A stretch of 64,000 bases of DNA from Chitinophagaceae bacterium (GCA_025923075.1 JAICGN010000007.1:1-64000), one strand, 5' to 3'; numbered from the stretch's first letter, positions 1-9,767 are shown. Program-made: numbers and translations. Notes: a model not told the origin generated them from the sequence alone.

Positions 1-1
1 A

Positions 2-331
2 GTTTGTTTGACGATAAAAACACAGCGTGGATGCGAAACAAGAATTTGCAAACCGCTGCATGTACCGGGCAATACCCAACCTGCGTTGCAAATAACACCC
101 AACCCGGTTATTAATAATATGCATGTGTTGTTTTATTCAACACACAACGAACAGGTAGTTATTAAAGTGGTAAACAACAATGGTGTAGTGGTAAGAACCT
201 GGACACGCAATGTGATACAAGGCGTTAACAACTGGGACTTTGATGTATCGACACTTCCCGCCGGCGCATACACATTGTATGTGCAATCACCTAACCAATT
301 ATCCAGTCAACTATTTATTAAGGCGAATTAG
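2..331 (+). CDS. C-terminal part of a T9SS-secreted protein (5' end outside window)
   Basis: The reading frame is open from the window edge, so only the last ~110 residues are seen. They contain a typical type A sorting domain: an NPVINN start, a beta-rich stretch with a V-x-N-N-N-G turn, then LPAGAYTLYV and a short basic end. In Bacteroidota this domain sends proteins through the type IX secretion system to the cell surface. The functional part of the protein lies upstream of the window, so its role cannot be given. A strong terminator follows 23 bp after the stop. Confidence 0.8.
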   Translation, partial: VCLTIKTQRGCETRICKPLHVPGNTQPALQITPNPVINNMHVLFYSTHNEQVVIKVVNNNGVVVRTWTRNVIQGVNNWDFDVSTLPAGAYTLYVQSPNQLSSQLFIKAN

Positions 332-354
332 AATAGTCAGGGCTACTACAGCCG

Positions 355-389
355 GGCCGCATTATCCGAAAGGGTGTGCGGCCTTTTTT
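355..389 (+). terminator. Rho-independent terminator after the T9SS protein
   Basis: Perfect 7-bp stem GGCCGCA / TGCGGCC (355-361 with 377-383) followed by six T. It ends the transcript of the preceding gene. Confidence 0.85.
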
Positions 390-422
390 CTTGCGAGTCT
401 CGCCTCAGCCGAGACGAAGCAA
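390..422 (+). repeat. Hairpin repeat, TTGC-GA...GAA-GCAA family, copy 1
   Basis: CTTGCGAGTCTCG (390-402) faces CGAGACGAAGCAA (410-422). The two arms pair as TTGC and GTCTCG with an internal GA/GAA loop. Related copies lie at 48232-48285, 48683-48735 and, inverted, 52104-52134. It directly abuts the T-run of the terminator before it. Confidence 0.65.
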
Positions 423-604
423 ACTCCTCAACTTGCGTGGCTGTTTATTTTTGATTAGAAATTATGAAGTTGGCACTCGCGCCATTATAAACTTTCGTTG
501 CACAATTCACCCAAGGCACAAATGAGTATACGCGAAGGATAGTTGAAACTTGGGGACGCAATCATTCTTATACTTTCAACAACTTAACAATAGTGAAACA
601 GCAT
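423..604. other. Intergenic stretch without recognised gene
   Basis: Rest of the gap between the T9SS protein and the next gene. No convincing ORF, tRNA or repeat was seen apart from the elements listed on either side. Confidence 0.5.
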
Positions 605-634
605 AAAAACAAAAAGTCCCGCCGAAGCAGGACT
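605..634 (-). terminator. Terminator of the Cys-rich lipoprotein gene
   Basis: On the minus strand AGTCCTGC-TTCG-GCGGGACT (627-634 with 615-622) forms a stable UUCG-capped hairpin followed by a T-rich run. It lies about 30 bp after the stop of the minus-strand gene 666-1580. Confidence 0.85.
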
Positions 635-665
635 CTTGAATTATAATAAGGATGAAAAACCAATT

Positions 666-1580
666 TTAATCAGTACAAGTTAATCCAGGAACAGCAAGAG
701 CAAGTTCAACTCCATTACCATCTTTCACTGACCAGCTTCCAGTAACGACACCGCCTGAATTAGTCGAGTTCCATCTTATCCTGATAAGGATTGTTTCGCA
801 GGCATCTACACTCCCTTCCACTTTAATAACACGGTTTGAGCTTCCGCCTGTTGTCCATTGTGATATTGTCATGCCTGTAGCGTCGGTAACGATCACCCCA
901 GCATCTGCACCAGTAAAGTTTGTCAAACCACCTTGAATCTTGATATAACTCTGTGCGTCTTTTGATGTGAATGTATATACTGCTTCGCGTTCGGTACCGC
1001 AGGCAATCGCCTCGCCTGTGAATGAAGTTTCACATCCATCCACAGCCTCAATTACAAAACAGTAAAGCTCGTTTCCGCTGAATGAACATTCTCCGGTTTT
1101 ATCCTGACCCCCGCGCCTGTCGCAATTGCCATCGGCAGCATTGTGTTTGGTCCGGAAAATATAATCACCAGGTTCTGCAAATGAACCACTCCAATTTGCA
1201 TCGTAATCATAACATTCAAAGCCCGTAAGAGGCTCCCATTCCAGGTCAGCCGTTGCGCATGACAGATCTTTATAAATCTTTGTTATGTCGTCTCCGGCTA
1301 AAATATAACCACGTTCAATTGAAACTCGTCCACACTCAATTGAAGCAGTTATATCAAATGATTCATTGACGTTAACCTGTGTTGGCGTTGTTAATGTTAC
1401 TCCACCACATAAAAGGGAACCATTTTCTAAACGCATTCCTTGCGTATAGACACTGGTAACTTCAGTGTTTTCAGGTTGCCTGGAAGCCGATAAATCCAGG
1501 TCTTGCGATTTTTTGCAGGAAACAATAACAATGGCGGAAACCAGCCCTATTAAAAGGGCAAGAGTAAATCTAGTTTTCAT
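666..1580 (-). CDS. Cysteine-rich lipoprotein of unknown function
   Basis: 304 residues. The N-terminus has a basic start, a hydrophobic core and the lipobox IVSC (Cys22), so the mature protein should be a lipoprotein in the cell envelope. The mature part holds many cysteines (at least ten), which suggests disulphides and an exported fold. I do not recognise a family; the beta-rich look of the C-terminal half (TNFTGADAG, SWSVKDGNG) would fit a surface adhesin-like or binding module, but this is inference. It is monocistronic, with its own terminator and a 330-bp gap upstream. Confidence 0.7.
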   Translation of the reverse strand: MKTRFTLALLIGLVSAIVIVSCKKSQDLDLSASRQPENTEVTSVYTQGMRLENGSLLCGGVTLTTPTQVNVNESFDITASIECGRVSIERGYILAGDDITKIYKDLSCATADLEWEPLTGFECYDYDANWSGSFAEPGDYIFRTKHNAADGNCDRRGGQDKTGECSFSGNELYCFVIEAVDGCETSFTGEAIACGTEREAVYTFTSKDAQSYIKIQGGLTNFTGADAGVIVTDATGMTISQWTTGGSSNRVIKVEGSVDACETILIRIRWNSTNSGGVVTGSWSVKDGNGVELALAVPGLTCTD

Positions 1581-1912
1581 TAATACAGGGTTTAGAAATT
1601 ATTAAAACGGATTGTTTGGTGGTTGTTCGGAGGAGACCGGAATTTAAGTGGAACAATTACTATTGTTTACTACTACAGTAATTGAGTACAAAAATAATAC
1701 ACGAATCCATTTTTCCTATAGTGCTTTTACGACCTGGAAAAGCTGTCAGGCTCAAAAATTGAATCTAGAAAGATTTCATAAAAATAAAAAGCCGCCCTGG
1801 TGATCCATGACGGCTTAATCCAACTTGACTGCTTATATCAGCTCTTTTATTGCATATGCAAAGTTTATAGTTACAGTTAAATTACCTAAGTAAGCATTGT
1901 CGACGAGTCCAA
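1581..1912. other. Intergenic region upstream of the Cys-rich lipoprotein
   Basis: 332 bp. It should hold the promoter of the minus-strand lipoprotein gene and the terminator of the SusCDEE operon at 1786-1816. No good TAnnTTTG box was found on the minus strand. Confidence 0.5.
1786..1816 (-). terminator. Terminator of the first SusC-D-E-E operon
   Basis: On the minus strand AGCCG...CGGCT encloses a loop and is followed by TTTTTATTTTT. It lies about 100 bp after the last gene of the operon. Confidence 0.7.
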
Positions 1913-3055
1913 TTACAGTTTTGTAACCGTATAGGTTTCGGTCGCAAAGTTTACCTGTACTTTATAATCACCGGCCACTGTTGGTGTGGGAATGGCAGCG
2001 GGATCATTCCCTCCCCCATAGTTTGCTCCCAAAGCGCCACCGGTAGCCGAGTTACCCCCAAACTGAGGTTGCCAATTACCACTACTGGATAGGAATTTAT
2101 AATATTTACCAGGCGCCATTGACATTGTAATTTCATGTACGACTGAGTTTAACCTCGTCAATTTTTGATTAACAGGAGGCGTGTTTGTCCAACCACCTGC
2201 AGTAGCGTCGCCGGTTGTATAGAGTTCCTGCGGTAATGGATTGCTCACACTTGTAACGGTAAATTTTCCCGTCTGGAAATCTAAAATAATTTTGTACCAG
2301 CCCGCCGCAGGACTGGGAAAACTTGGATTGGCATCGCCATACTCAAACAATCCACCAGTAGCAGTGCCACCACTCGCCATGTGGTATTGGGTGCTCCAAT
2401 TACCCTGGGTTTGTAAAATTTTGTATCCCCCGCTACCGGTCATTTGAAAAATGCCGGCCCATGTTGTTTCATCCAACCTTGCAAATTCCCTTCCGGGAGG
2501 AAAAGCAGGGGGAGCAGGGTCATTGCTCCAACCAAATGTAGAAGCATCTCCTACAATGAACAATCTTCCCGAAGTTGGTAAAACAACTTTTGGAGGGATT
2601 TTGTAAGGAGTCATTCTTATTTTAATAACATTGGAAAGTTTCAACTCATTGTTATTCCCATATGATGACTTCAGACGCACGTCCATGTCAACCGGTACAT
2701 TAAATGCATAACCCCGGGCTAACAATAAGCTATTCAATTCTTTTGCAATGAAGCTTGCGGTTAATTGGCCGGTCACTGTTTTACTATCTGGATTCGCAAA
2801 ATTTTTTCCTGTTGAGTCCATTTCAACAACAAACTTATAAGTAGAACTATCGGTAGCATAGTTCGGATTTGTCCAGCTTAATGTTAATGCAGTATTATTT
2901 GAATCTGCAGGAGCCGGCGCCAAGGTTGTCGAAGAGGCGGTAAGAACAGGAGCAGTTCCTTCTCCATAAAAAGGTAAGCTGTCTGCCTTTTCGCAGGCAG
3001 TGAAAAATAAAACTCCGGCAGTTATCAGAAAAGTGCTATTTATTATTGATTTCAT
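1913..3055 (-). CDS. SusE/SusF-like outer-membrane glycan-binding lipoprotein
   Basis: 380 residues. Lipobox FFTAC (Cys21). Residues ~25-150 form a SusE-type N-terminal domain with the typical APVLTASSTTLAPA and LSWTNPNYATDS motifs. Two related modules follow, starting RLFIVGD (~164) and ELYTTGD (~277), each with a GW or GGW aromatic motif and ending YKI-FTVT. Such modules in SusE and SusF bind alpha-glucans at the cell surface. It is the last gene of the operon, 19 bp after the other SusE-like gene, and a terminator follows. Ligand is not provable from sequence; alpha-glucan is the likely one. Confidence 0.85.
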   Translation of the reverse strand: MKSIINSTFLITAGVLFFTACEKADSLPFYGEGTAPVLTASSTTLAPAPADSNNTALTLSWTNPNYATDSSTYKFVVEMDSTGKNFANPDSKTVTGQLTASFIAKELNSLLLARGYAFNVPVDMDVRLKSSYGNNNELKLSNVIKIRMTPYKIPPKVVLPTSGRLFIVGDASTFGWSNDPAPPAFPPGREFARLDETTWAGIFQMTGSGGYKILQTQGNWSTQYHMASGGTATGGLFEYGDANPSFPSPAAGWYKIILDFQTGKFTVTSVSNPLPQELYTTGDATAGGWTNTPPVNQKLTRLNSVVHEITMSMAPGKYYKFLSSSGNWQPQFGGNSATGGALGANYGGGNDPAAIPTPTVAGDYKVQVNFATETYTVTKL

Positions 3056-3074
3056 AAAAAAAAATTAGTGATGG

Positions 3075-3914
3075 TTACAGTTTTGTTACGGTGAATTTTC
3101 CTCTCTGAAAATCAACTTCTATCTTATAGTTTCCGCTTACAGCCGGAGCTTTCATATCACCTCCGGCGGCTTTAAAATCGTCTCCATTCACATTGTTCGT
3201 ATTATTAGCGCCGATGGCACCGTACTTAACAGTCCAGCTACCATTTTCGGGCAAAAACAAATACGATTTGTCTCCGATCAGCGGAATAGTTATTTCATAA
3301 AGAGTAGTACTTATCTTGGTAAATTGCTGGCTGGGTACAGGAACAGGATTATTCCAGCCGGTAGCATCACCGCCGGGAGTCGCATTTCCCACAATATATA
3401 ATTGTCCTGTTGACGGGGGCGTCACTTTTGGGGGAATAACATATGGAGTTACATTAAACTTCAGGATATTGGAATATAAGGGAACCGCTGTACCAATCGT
3501 CGAGGTTACTCGCATTTCAATATTATGAGACACCCCTGCTGTCAGCTGTAATTGATTTAGCAAATAATCATTGAGGTCATTTTGCGAAATACTAAGGCTT
3601 AAATCCTGACTGATAGAAATTATTTTCCTCTTAGGATTCGTAAAATTGGCGCCGGTAGTATCTATTTCTATCTGGTAAGCCACGTTTTGTGAACTAAGAC
3701 CTGTTGTAAACCTGTAGTCAGGATTTGTCCACGCAATTTTTACAGCTTCCTGATCTTTGTTAGCAAAAGAAAGTGGAATGGTGCCGGTACGTGAGGAAGT
3801 CAGAACAGGGTTTGTTCCTCCCTCATAGAAAATTCTATTTTCTTCCTTCTCGCAAGACCATAAAAGAAGTAAAAAGGAAACTGAGATGCATAATTTCAGA
3901 AAATTATTTTTCAT
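3075..3914 (-). CDS. SusE-like outer-membrane lipoprotein
   Basis: 279 residues, lipobox LLWSC (Cys21). The N-terminal SusE domain (NPVLTSSRTG, AWTNPDYRF) matches the downstream paralogue, but there is only one C-terminal binding module, starting QLYIVGN (~171) and ending YKIEVDFQRGKFTVTKL. It is thus the shorter of two tandem SusE-type proteins that probably sit next to the SusC/SusD pair and capture glycan. Spacing of 22 bp to susD and 19 bp to the next gene supports one transcript. Confidence 0.85.
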   Translation of the reverse strand: MKNNFLKLCISVSFLLLLWSCEKEENRIFYEGGTNPVLTSSRTGTIPLSFANKDQEAVKIAWTNPDYRFTTGLSSQNVAYQIEIDTTGANFTNPKRKIISISQDLSLSISQNDLNDYLLNQLQLTAGVSHNIEMRVTSTIGTAVPLYSNILKFNVTPYVIPPKVTPPSTGQLYIVGNATPGGDATGWNNPVPVPSQQFTKISTTLYEITIPLIGDKSYLFLPENGSWTVKYGAIGANNTNNVNGDDFKAAGGDMKAPAVSGNYKIEVDFQRGKFTVTKL

Positions 3915-3936
3915 ATACCATTTAATTTATGCGTGA

Positions 3937-5517
3937 TTAATATCCGGGGTTTTGAATAAGGTTAGGATTCGTATTTATTTCTGCTGAAGGAATCGGGTAT
4001 AAGTTTCTTGTAGAAGCAACAGCAGTCCCATCCTTTACACCCCCTTTCCATGGCCACAGATAATCGGACGTTGTAAAAAGATTATAACGGATAAGGTCTG
4101 TTCTTCTTTTACCTTCCCATACTAATTCCCTCGCTCTTTCATCCAGAATAAACTCAAGTGTCAATTGGCTCTGACTAATATTCCCTGATGTATTTCCGTA
4201 AGCCCTTGTACGAATATTATTGATATACGTTAATGCCTGGTCGGTAGTACCACCGGTACCTCCTCTTTTAACAGCTTCCGCAAAAATCAAATAAGCTTCA
4301 GCAAGCCGGAATATGGGGAAATCAGTATCTACCCACGTAAGGTTAGAGCCGTTAGCTCCTGTTGAAGTTTTATTTTTCCATTTCCTGATACTATACCCGT
4401 TTCTGAATTCGCTAATATCATTAATCTCTAAAGTTTGTCCTGCTGTCTGGAACATCGCTCTTTTATCTGTTGCGCCTGAAATGTCAGTAAATTTCTGTAC
4501 AAATGCTTTTGTTGTTCTTAATCCGCCCCAACCAAAATCAATTCCAAAATCATTTACGTTCATATCGCCGCCTACCGGAGCATGTACAAGAAAAGTGGTG
4601 CCTCCCCAAGAACGGGTTTTGGTTCCATCAAAGGCAACAGTAAAGATCATTTCATTCGATTTATGATTGTCAGCCACGAAAAGATTGGCATAGATTGGAT
4701 CCAGTGCATAATTGGCTGCAATCACTTTGGCACTATAGGTAACTGCCTCGGTGTATTTTGGAGTACCCGTATAGATTCCTGCATTAAGATAAAGATTTGC
4801 AAGCACCATCCATAGTGCAGCTTTGTCCGCACGGGCATATTCATTTTGTTTTGGATCTGGCAGCAGGCTTTCGATGGCCTTCAATTCCGATTCAACATAG
4901 GCAAATAATTCAGCTCTTGTTTTTCTTGGAGGTAAATAGGCTCCAATGCCATCGGCCTCAGTAACAAAAGTTGTATTCCCATATAAATCCAGCGCATGCC
5001 AGTAACTTAATGCTCTCAGAAATCTTGCTTCGGCCTGGTAGCCGGCTATTTTTGAAGCGTCGGCCCCGGATATGCCCCTTTCAGAGACTTTATCCTCGGC
5101 TGATTCACGGATAAAATCGTTAGCCAACGTGATCTGGTAAAAAATACGGCTGTACAATGCCCGGTTAAAAACCTCGGTAGGCGACCAATCCATTTCATGA
5201 AGGTCTTTAATGGTTTGGTCGTTCCATCCAATCACAGCTTCATCCGTTGGAAATTCCTGCAGATACCAATAGGAGCGCAGGTAAGATGAAAAACCTTCAT
5301 CTATTCCACCAAGATCACCGTTACCGTCCGGCCCGTTATTCCCGGTTAATGCAAGACCCCCGTATAATTTAGCAAGAGAGCTCCTGTAACCAGCTTCATT
5401 TTGATACAATGCATCCGCTGTCAGCGCATTTGGAGAAGTTCTTTCCAGGTCTTTTGTACATGAAAACAACAGGATGCATCCGAAGCACGCCAACAGTTTT
5501 ATTTGTTTAAGTTTCAT
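3937..5517 (-). CDS. RagB/SusD family nutrient uptake lipoprotein
   Basis: 526 residues. Lipobox LLFSC (Cys20) followed by the SusD-type N-terminus with TPR-like helices (NEAGYRSSLAKLYGGLA, ARFLRALSYWHALDLYGN) and the C-terminal signature FILDERARELVWEGKRRTDL and LYPIPSAEINTNPNL-QNPGY. SusD is the lid over the SusC barrel and binds the glycan. The segment LQEFPTDEAVIGWND resembles starch-type SusD proteins, which agrees with the alpha-glucosidase context. 24 bp after susC. Confidence 0.93.
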   Translation of the reverse strand: MKLKQIKLLACFGCILLFSCTKDLERTSPNALTADALYQNEAGYRSSLAKLYGGLALTGNNGPDGNGDLGGIDEGFSSYLRSYWYLQEFPTDEAVIGWNDQTIKDLHEMDWSPTEVFNRALYSRIFYQITLANDFIRESAEDKVSERGISGADASKIAGYQAEARFLRALSYWHALDLYGNTTFVTEADGIGAYLPPRKTRAELFAYVESELKAIESLLPDPKQNEYARADKAALWMVLANLYLNAGIYTGTPKYTEAVTYSAKVIAANYALDPIYANLFVADNHKSNEMIFTVAFDGTKTRSWGGTTFLVHAPVGGDMNVNDFGIDFGWGGLRTTKAFVQKFTDISGATDKRAMFQTAGQTLEINDISEFRNGYSIRKWKNKTSTGANGSNLTWVDTDFPIFRLAEAYLIFAEAVKRGGTGGTTDQALTYINNIRTRAYGNTSGNISQSQLTLEFILDERARELVWEGKRRTDLIRYNLFTTSDYLWPWKGGVKDGTAVASTRNLYPIPSAEINTNPNLIQNPGY

Positions 5518-5541
5518 AAAACAAATTTTATATTGAATAAT

Positions 5542-8526
5542 TTAAAAATCAAGATTAAAACCCAATGAATAAAATCTCGGTTTAGGATATATAGTTCCGT
5601 CAATTCCACCACTCAACTCCGGATCAATACCTTCATAATTGGTGATCACAAATACATTCTGAACGCTTGCACTAATCCGAAGGTTGTTTTGCCCTTTCTT
5701 AAGAAAATTCAACTTTCCGAAATTGTAATTCAGATAAAGATTATCCATCCTCACGAACGAAGCATTTTCGAGATACCAGTCTGACCAGGTCTGCCTGTTT
5801 TTAAACCCGGATTCCAATACATCGCTATGCGCGTTATTAAGATAATTCTGACCGGTTAAAACATTTACCAATATGCCTGAGCCTGCTTTAACATTATTGT
5901 ACATGTAATTGTCAAGACTTGCCCGCATGGTGAAGCCGGCATTGAATTTTTTGTATGTAGCATTGGCTGAGAAGCCCATATAAACTTTGGCCTCGGAATT
6001 ATGAACCCAATATTTATCAAGGTCATCAATTTTTCCATCCCTGTTCTTGTCCTCATATAATCCTTCTATCGGGAGGCCACTTTCATCATATATTTGCTTA
6101 TACAGGAAAAACGTATTGGGGCGATAACCTACGGTGTTTCTTTGAACATACCCGTTAATACCGATTGAACCAACTTCTGCTCCAAGATATTTTGGATCAT
6201 TCACCAATTGAAGCTTGGTAATTTCATATTGAATTACATAAGTGAGATTATACTGCAAATCCAAAGTGAAATCCTTATTGCTTACGGGAGTTGCATTAAG
6301 TGAAAATTCCAATCCTTCGCTTTCTGTATTACCTACATTAGTCACTATTTCATTACTGAAATTAGTTCCTGCAGGCGCGGGTACCAGGGCTAAAAGATTT
6401 TTTGTTTTCCGGTTGTAATAGTCAACAGTAAACCCTAACCTGTTTTTGAAAAAGCTCATATCCAAACCAATATTACTTGAATTTGTTTCTTCCCATTTTA
6501 AATCCTCATCATAGCGCTGAGGACGAACTACCGTATAATAATTATTGCCAAACTGGTACTGGGCTGCAGCGTTACCATAAAAGAAAACAGGTTGATAACC
6601 ATAGTCGGCTATTCCATCCTGTTGTCCCGTTATTCCCCAACCTAAGCGAAACTTCAGCGCTGATATGACCTCATTGTTCTTCAGGAATGATTCTTCTTTT
6701 GCATTCCATGCCAGCCCTACAGAAGGAAAATTACCCCAGCGATTCGCTTCGCTAAATCTCGAGGAGCCGTCACGACGCATGGTGAAAGTGAGCAGGTAGC
6801 GATTCATATACCCATAATTCAACCTGCCATAAAAGGAAACAAGTGTGTTTTGTGTAAACCCGGGAGGATTCGCTCTTGCCACAGTATCTTTTCCATTGGC
6901 GGCCAGGTCAGGAAATGTAGGTGTTTCTGTTTTCCAATCCTGCCATGAGTAACCGGCTACTACATCTATCCTGCTTTTTATATCAGTTAAATCTTTTGCA
7001 TAACTAAAATAAAATTCCAGCAATTTATTTGTCTTGGTTTGCTCATAATGATTCATTCTTCCGGGCGCGGGAGCCCCTGTTAATGAAGTGCGGTTGAAAT
7101 CTGATGCTGCCGTGGCGGGCACGAAAACATCACCTTCACCATCGCTTCTATCCATGCCGAGATTTAGGTTGGCATGAAGGTCAGGCAGGAAATGCATTTT
7201 GTAATCTATTATTACGTTCCCGATAAAGCGGTCCACATCACTCTGATCATCACGTTGATTAATTAAACCAACAGGGTTCTTTTGGGATAAACCATTCAGG
7301 GTAGTTCCACTACTCAGCCATTCAAAATAACCGCCATATTCCGGTTTACCGGAATAGATCGGTTTCGTCGGATCAAAATAGACTGCCGAACTGATAGCAC
7401 CCTGGTTAGCAAACGTGTTGCTTGCAGAAGAATATTTCGAGTTAAGATTTACGCTTAAATGATTCTTGAGGAATTTTGGAGACAGGTTCAATCCTATTGT
7501 AGTCCGTTTCAAATTGCTGGTCTTTAAAATACCATCCTGGTTAAGATAACCTAATGAAAACCGATAAGGTAGTTTGGCAATGCCACCACTCACTGAAATG
7601 TTATTATCCGTGCTAAAAGCAGATTGATAGATTTCGTCCTGCCAGCGAGTACTTGTATTGCCAAGCAAAGCCTTATCCGAGGCACTTCCTTTTTGATTTA
7701 CCAGGGTTGTGAATTGTTCGGTAGATAATACATCTATCTGTTCTGTTATTTCAGAAATTGAATTAAGCGTACTGAAATTTACTTTCAATCTACCAGCAGA
7801 TCCTTTTTTGGTTGTAATGAGTATAACCCCATTTGCAGCCCTGTTACCATAAATGGCAGCTGCCGAGGCATCCTTCAAGATGTTCATGCTCTCAATGTCA
7901 TTCGGGTTTATCATAGAAAGAGGGCTCGGAGCACCCGAAATGTTATTATTGTCAAGAGGTACTCCATCAATGACAATAAGTGGGTCATTGCTCGCATTTA
8001 GCGATGTACCGGCGCGAATCCGGATCCGGCTGCCGGAGCCTGGCAGTCCATTGTTGGGTGTAATTTGTACCCCCGCCACTTTACCGGCGATCAATTGTTC
8101 AGGTGAGACGATAGGGCCCTTTACAAAATCTTTTGACGTTACTGTCGCGATCGAGCCTGTAAGATCTTTTCTTTTGGCTGTTCCATAACCGGTTACTACC
8201 ACTTCATTTAGTGTGGCATTTGTTATAACAAGCGCAACATCTACAGTAGTTTTTCCTTCTATATCCATTTCCTGAGATGCAAAACCAACAGAAGAAAAAA
8301 CAAGCGTCTTTACAGATGGAGAAATGGAAATGCTAAATAATCCCTCTGCATTTGTTTGGGTTGCGATACGAGTCCCTTTTCCCGTTACGGTGACACCCTG
8401 TACAGGCGTTCCATCATTTGAAGAAGTTACTTTACCGGTGATAACTTTTTCCTGTGTAAAACCTGTCGCTGCAAGAAAAAGAAGGCATGGCAACGCGATA
8501 CCTTTAAGTAGTCTTTCGCAGTACAT
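5542..8526 (-). CDS. SusC/RagA family TonB-linked outer-membrane transporter
   Basis: 994 residues. Signal peptide (to about residue 25), carboxypeptidase-like regulatory domain (VITGKVTSSNDGTPVQGVTV, ~28-105), plug domain with the SusC hallmark VVVTGYGTAKRKDLTG, PLIVIDGVPL and DASAAAIYGNRAANGVILITTKKG, then a beta-barrel ending in an aromatic residue (GFNLDF). It imports glycan through the outer membrane using TonB energy. First gene of the SusC-D-E-E operon; a 17-bp inverted motif shared with the second susC lies 43 bp upstream. Confidence 0.95.
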   Translation of the reverse strand: MYCERLLKGIALPCLLFLAATGFTQEKVITGKVTSSNDGTPVQGVTVTGKGTRIATQTNAEGLFSISISPSVKTLVFSSVGFASQEMDIEGKTTVDVALVITNATLNEVVVTGYGTAKRKDLTGSIATVTSKDFVKGPIVSPEQLIAGKVAGVQITPNNGLPGSGSRIRIRAGTSLNASNDPLIVIDGVPLDNNNISGAPSPLSMINPNDIESMNILKDASAAAIYGNRAANGVILITTKKGSAGRLKVNFSTLNSISEITEQIDVLSTEQFTTLVNQKGSASDKALLGNTSTRWQDEIYQSAFSTDNNISVSGGIAKLPYRFSLGYLNQDGILKTSNLKRTTIGLNLSPKFLKNHLSVNLNSKYSSASNTFANQGAISSAVYFDPTKPIYSGKPEYGGYFEWLSSGTTLNGLSQKNPVGLINQRDDQSDVDRFIGNVIIDYKMHFLPDLHANLNLGMDRSDGEGDVFVPATAASDFNRTSLTGAPAPGRMNHYEQTKTNKLLEFYFSYAKDLTDIKSRIDVVAGYSWQDWKTETPTFPDLAANGKDTVARANPPGFTQNTLVSFYGRLNYGYMNRYLLTFTMRRDGSSRFSEANRWGNFPSVGLAWNAKEESFLKNNEVISALKFRLGWGITGQQDGIADYGYQPVFFYGNAAAQYQFGNNYYTVVRPQRYDEDLKWEETNSSNIGLDMSFFKNRLGFTVDYYNRKTKNLLALVPAPAGTNFSNEIVTNVGNTESEGLEFSLNATPVSNKDFTLDLQYNLTYVIQYEITKLQLVNDPKYLGAEVGSIGINGYVQRNTVGYRPNTFFLYKQIYDESGLPIEGLYEDKNRDGKIDDLDKYWVHNSEAKVYMGFSANATYKKFNAGFTMRASLDNYMYNNVKAGSGILVNVLTGQNYLNNAHSDVLESGFKNRQTWSDWYLENASFVRMDNLYLNYNFGKLNFLKKGQNNLRISASVQNVFVITNYEGIDPELSGGIDGTIYPKPRFYSLGFNLDF

Positions 8527-8568
8527 AAGCAGTAATTGTTGTTAGTTCTAAAATAGTGTAATATGGAA

Positions 8569-8585
8569 TGTGTATCCGAGACACA
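8569..8585 (-). promoter_or_regulatory. Inverted motif upstream of susC, shared by both PULs
   Basis: TGTGTATCCGAGACACA on the plus strand: TGTGT / ACACA arms around a 7-bp centre. The second susC gene has TGTGTAATTTAGACACA at nearly the same distance (36257-36273). Identical flanks with different centres are typical for an operator bound by a dimeric regulator. Confidence 0.6.
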
Positions 8586-8670
8586 AAGTTGTGTTTTTTT
8601 TTATTTCTGCAAAATTTAGTTTTTGGCTTATTGGACTTTTGTCATTGGGTCAGATCAACCGGCGGGCACG

Positions 8671-8680
8671 TAAACGTTTA
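8671..8680. promoter_or_regulatory. LacI-type operator candidate (TAAACGTTTA)
   Basis: Perfect 10-bp palindrome with the central CG step usual for LacI-family operators. It lies in the gap between susC and the LacI gene, so it could place the SusCDEE operon under LacI control. Confidence 0.45.
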
Positions 8681-8705
8681 ATAAACTCTGTAAACTGGCA
8701 TCGGA

Positions 8706-8719
8706 TGTAATCGTTTACA
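8706..8719. promoter_or_regulatory. LacI-type operator candidate (TGTAATCGTTTACA)
   Basis: TGTAA and TTACA arms with a central CG. It differs by one base from the site just upstream of the lacI-type gene (9768-9781), so both are likely bound by the regulator encoded between them. Confidence 0.6.
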
Positions 8720-8741
8720 TAAATGTCAAAATAAAACTGAC

Positions 8742-9764
8742 TTACCTGTCATTTCTCAAGGAGGATTGCCTGACTATCAGTAAAGGATCAAGCACGATCT
8801 TTTGATTTATATGCTTTTCCTTTTTTTCGATAATGTCAACCAATAGAGTTAGTGCCGACTTTCCCATCCTGATTGTTTGTTGATCAACAGTTGAAAGGGA
8901 AGGCGTGATATGTTCGCCAAACAATTCATTCGCAAAACCAATAATACCCATTTCGCGAGGTATAATAATGTGCCTCTCTTTTAATTTGCTGATTGCTCCA
9001 AGGGCCGTAAAATCCTCCGCAGCAAAAATTGCATCCGGAGGGTTTGAAAGTGATAAAAAATATTCTGTTCCGGTCTTTCCAGTTTCTATTGAAATATTTC
9101 CGGGAAAAATAAGCTTGGGATCAATGCGAATTCCATTGGCCTTGAGTGCATCCCGATACCCTTCTATACGATCATTAAAGTTTTTCAGGTGCTGAGGACC
9201 CGATATATGCGCAATATTTTTATACCCCTGCTTAATAAGGTGCTGAGTGGCGTTAAAGGCACCTTTATAATCATCTATTACTACTGAATCAACTCCCAAT
9301 TCATCGTTTACCCGATCGAAAAAAACAAGAGGTATGCCGCGTTTCTTAATTTCAACAAAGTGAGAATAATCGATCGTATCTTTTGCAAGGGACACCAGAA
9401 TACCATCCACCCTTGCCGTTAAAAAAGTTTCCAAACCCTTTTCTTCAAACTCCCTGCTTTCATTTGACTGAAACAACAAAACATTATATCCATTTGAGTT
9501 GGCTATACTTTCTATTCCATGCACAACAGATCCGAAAAAATTTATTTCTGCGCTTGGAATGATCACTCCGATGAGATGTGTTTTACCGGATCTAAGGGAA
9601 GATGCAATTCGGTTTCTCTTATAATTAAGCTTTGACGCTGTAAACTGAACGGATTGTTTGGTTTTTTCACTAATTCCCGGATGATTGCTTAAAGCTCTTG
9701 ATACTGTCGCTGGTGTAGTATTTAATTCCTTAGCGATATCGATTATCGTAGTCTTGTAAGACAT
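8742..9764 (-). CDS. LacI family transcriptional regulator
   Basis: 340 residues. N-terminal helix-turn-helix (TIIDIAKELNTTPATVSRAL, residues 6-25) and hinge helix (KLNYKRNRIASSLRSG), followed by a periplasmic-binding-protein-like ligand domain (LIGVIIPSAEINFFGSVVHGIE, GYKNIAHISG, PDAIFAAEDFTALGA, MGIIGFANE). Such proteins repress sugar genes until a sugar effector binds. It lies between the SusCDEE operon and the divergent GH65 gene. A matching operator sits only 4 bp before its start codon, which points to autoregulation and probable control of the neighbours. Confidence 0.93.
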   Translation of the reverse strand: MSYKTTIIDIAKELNTTPATVSRALSNHPGISEKTKQSVQFTASKLNYKRNRIASSLRSGKTHLIGVIIPSAEINFFGSVVHGIESIANSNGYNVLLFQSNESREFEEKGLETFLTARVDGILVSLAKDTIDYSHFVEIKKRGIPLVFFDRVNDELGVDSVVIDDYKGAFNATQHLIKQGYKNIAHISGPQHLKNFNDRIEGYRDALKANGIRIDPKLIFPGNISIETGKTGTEYFLSLSNPPDAIFAAEDFTALGAISKLKERHIIIPREMGIIGFANELFGEHITPSLSTVDQQTIRMGKSALTLLVDIIEKKEKHINQKIVLDPLLIVRQSSLRNDR

Positions 9765-9767
9765 TTA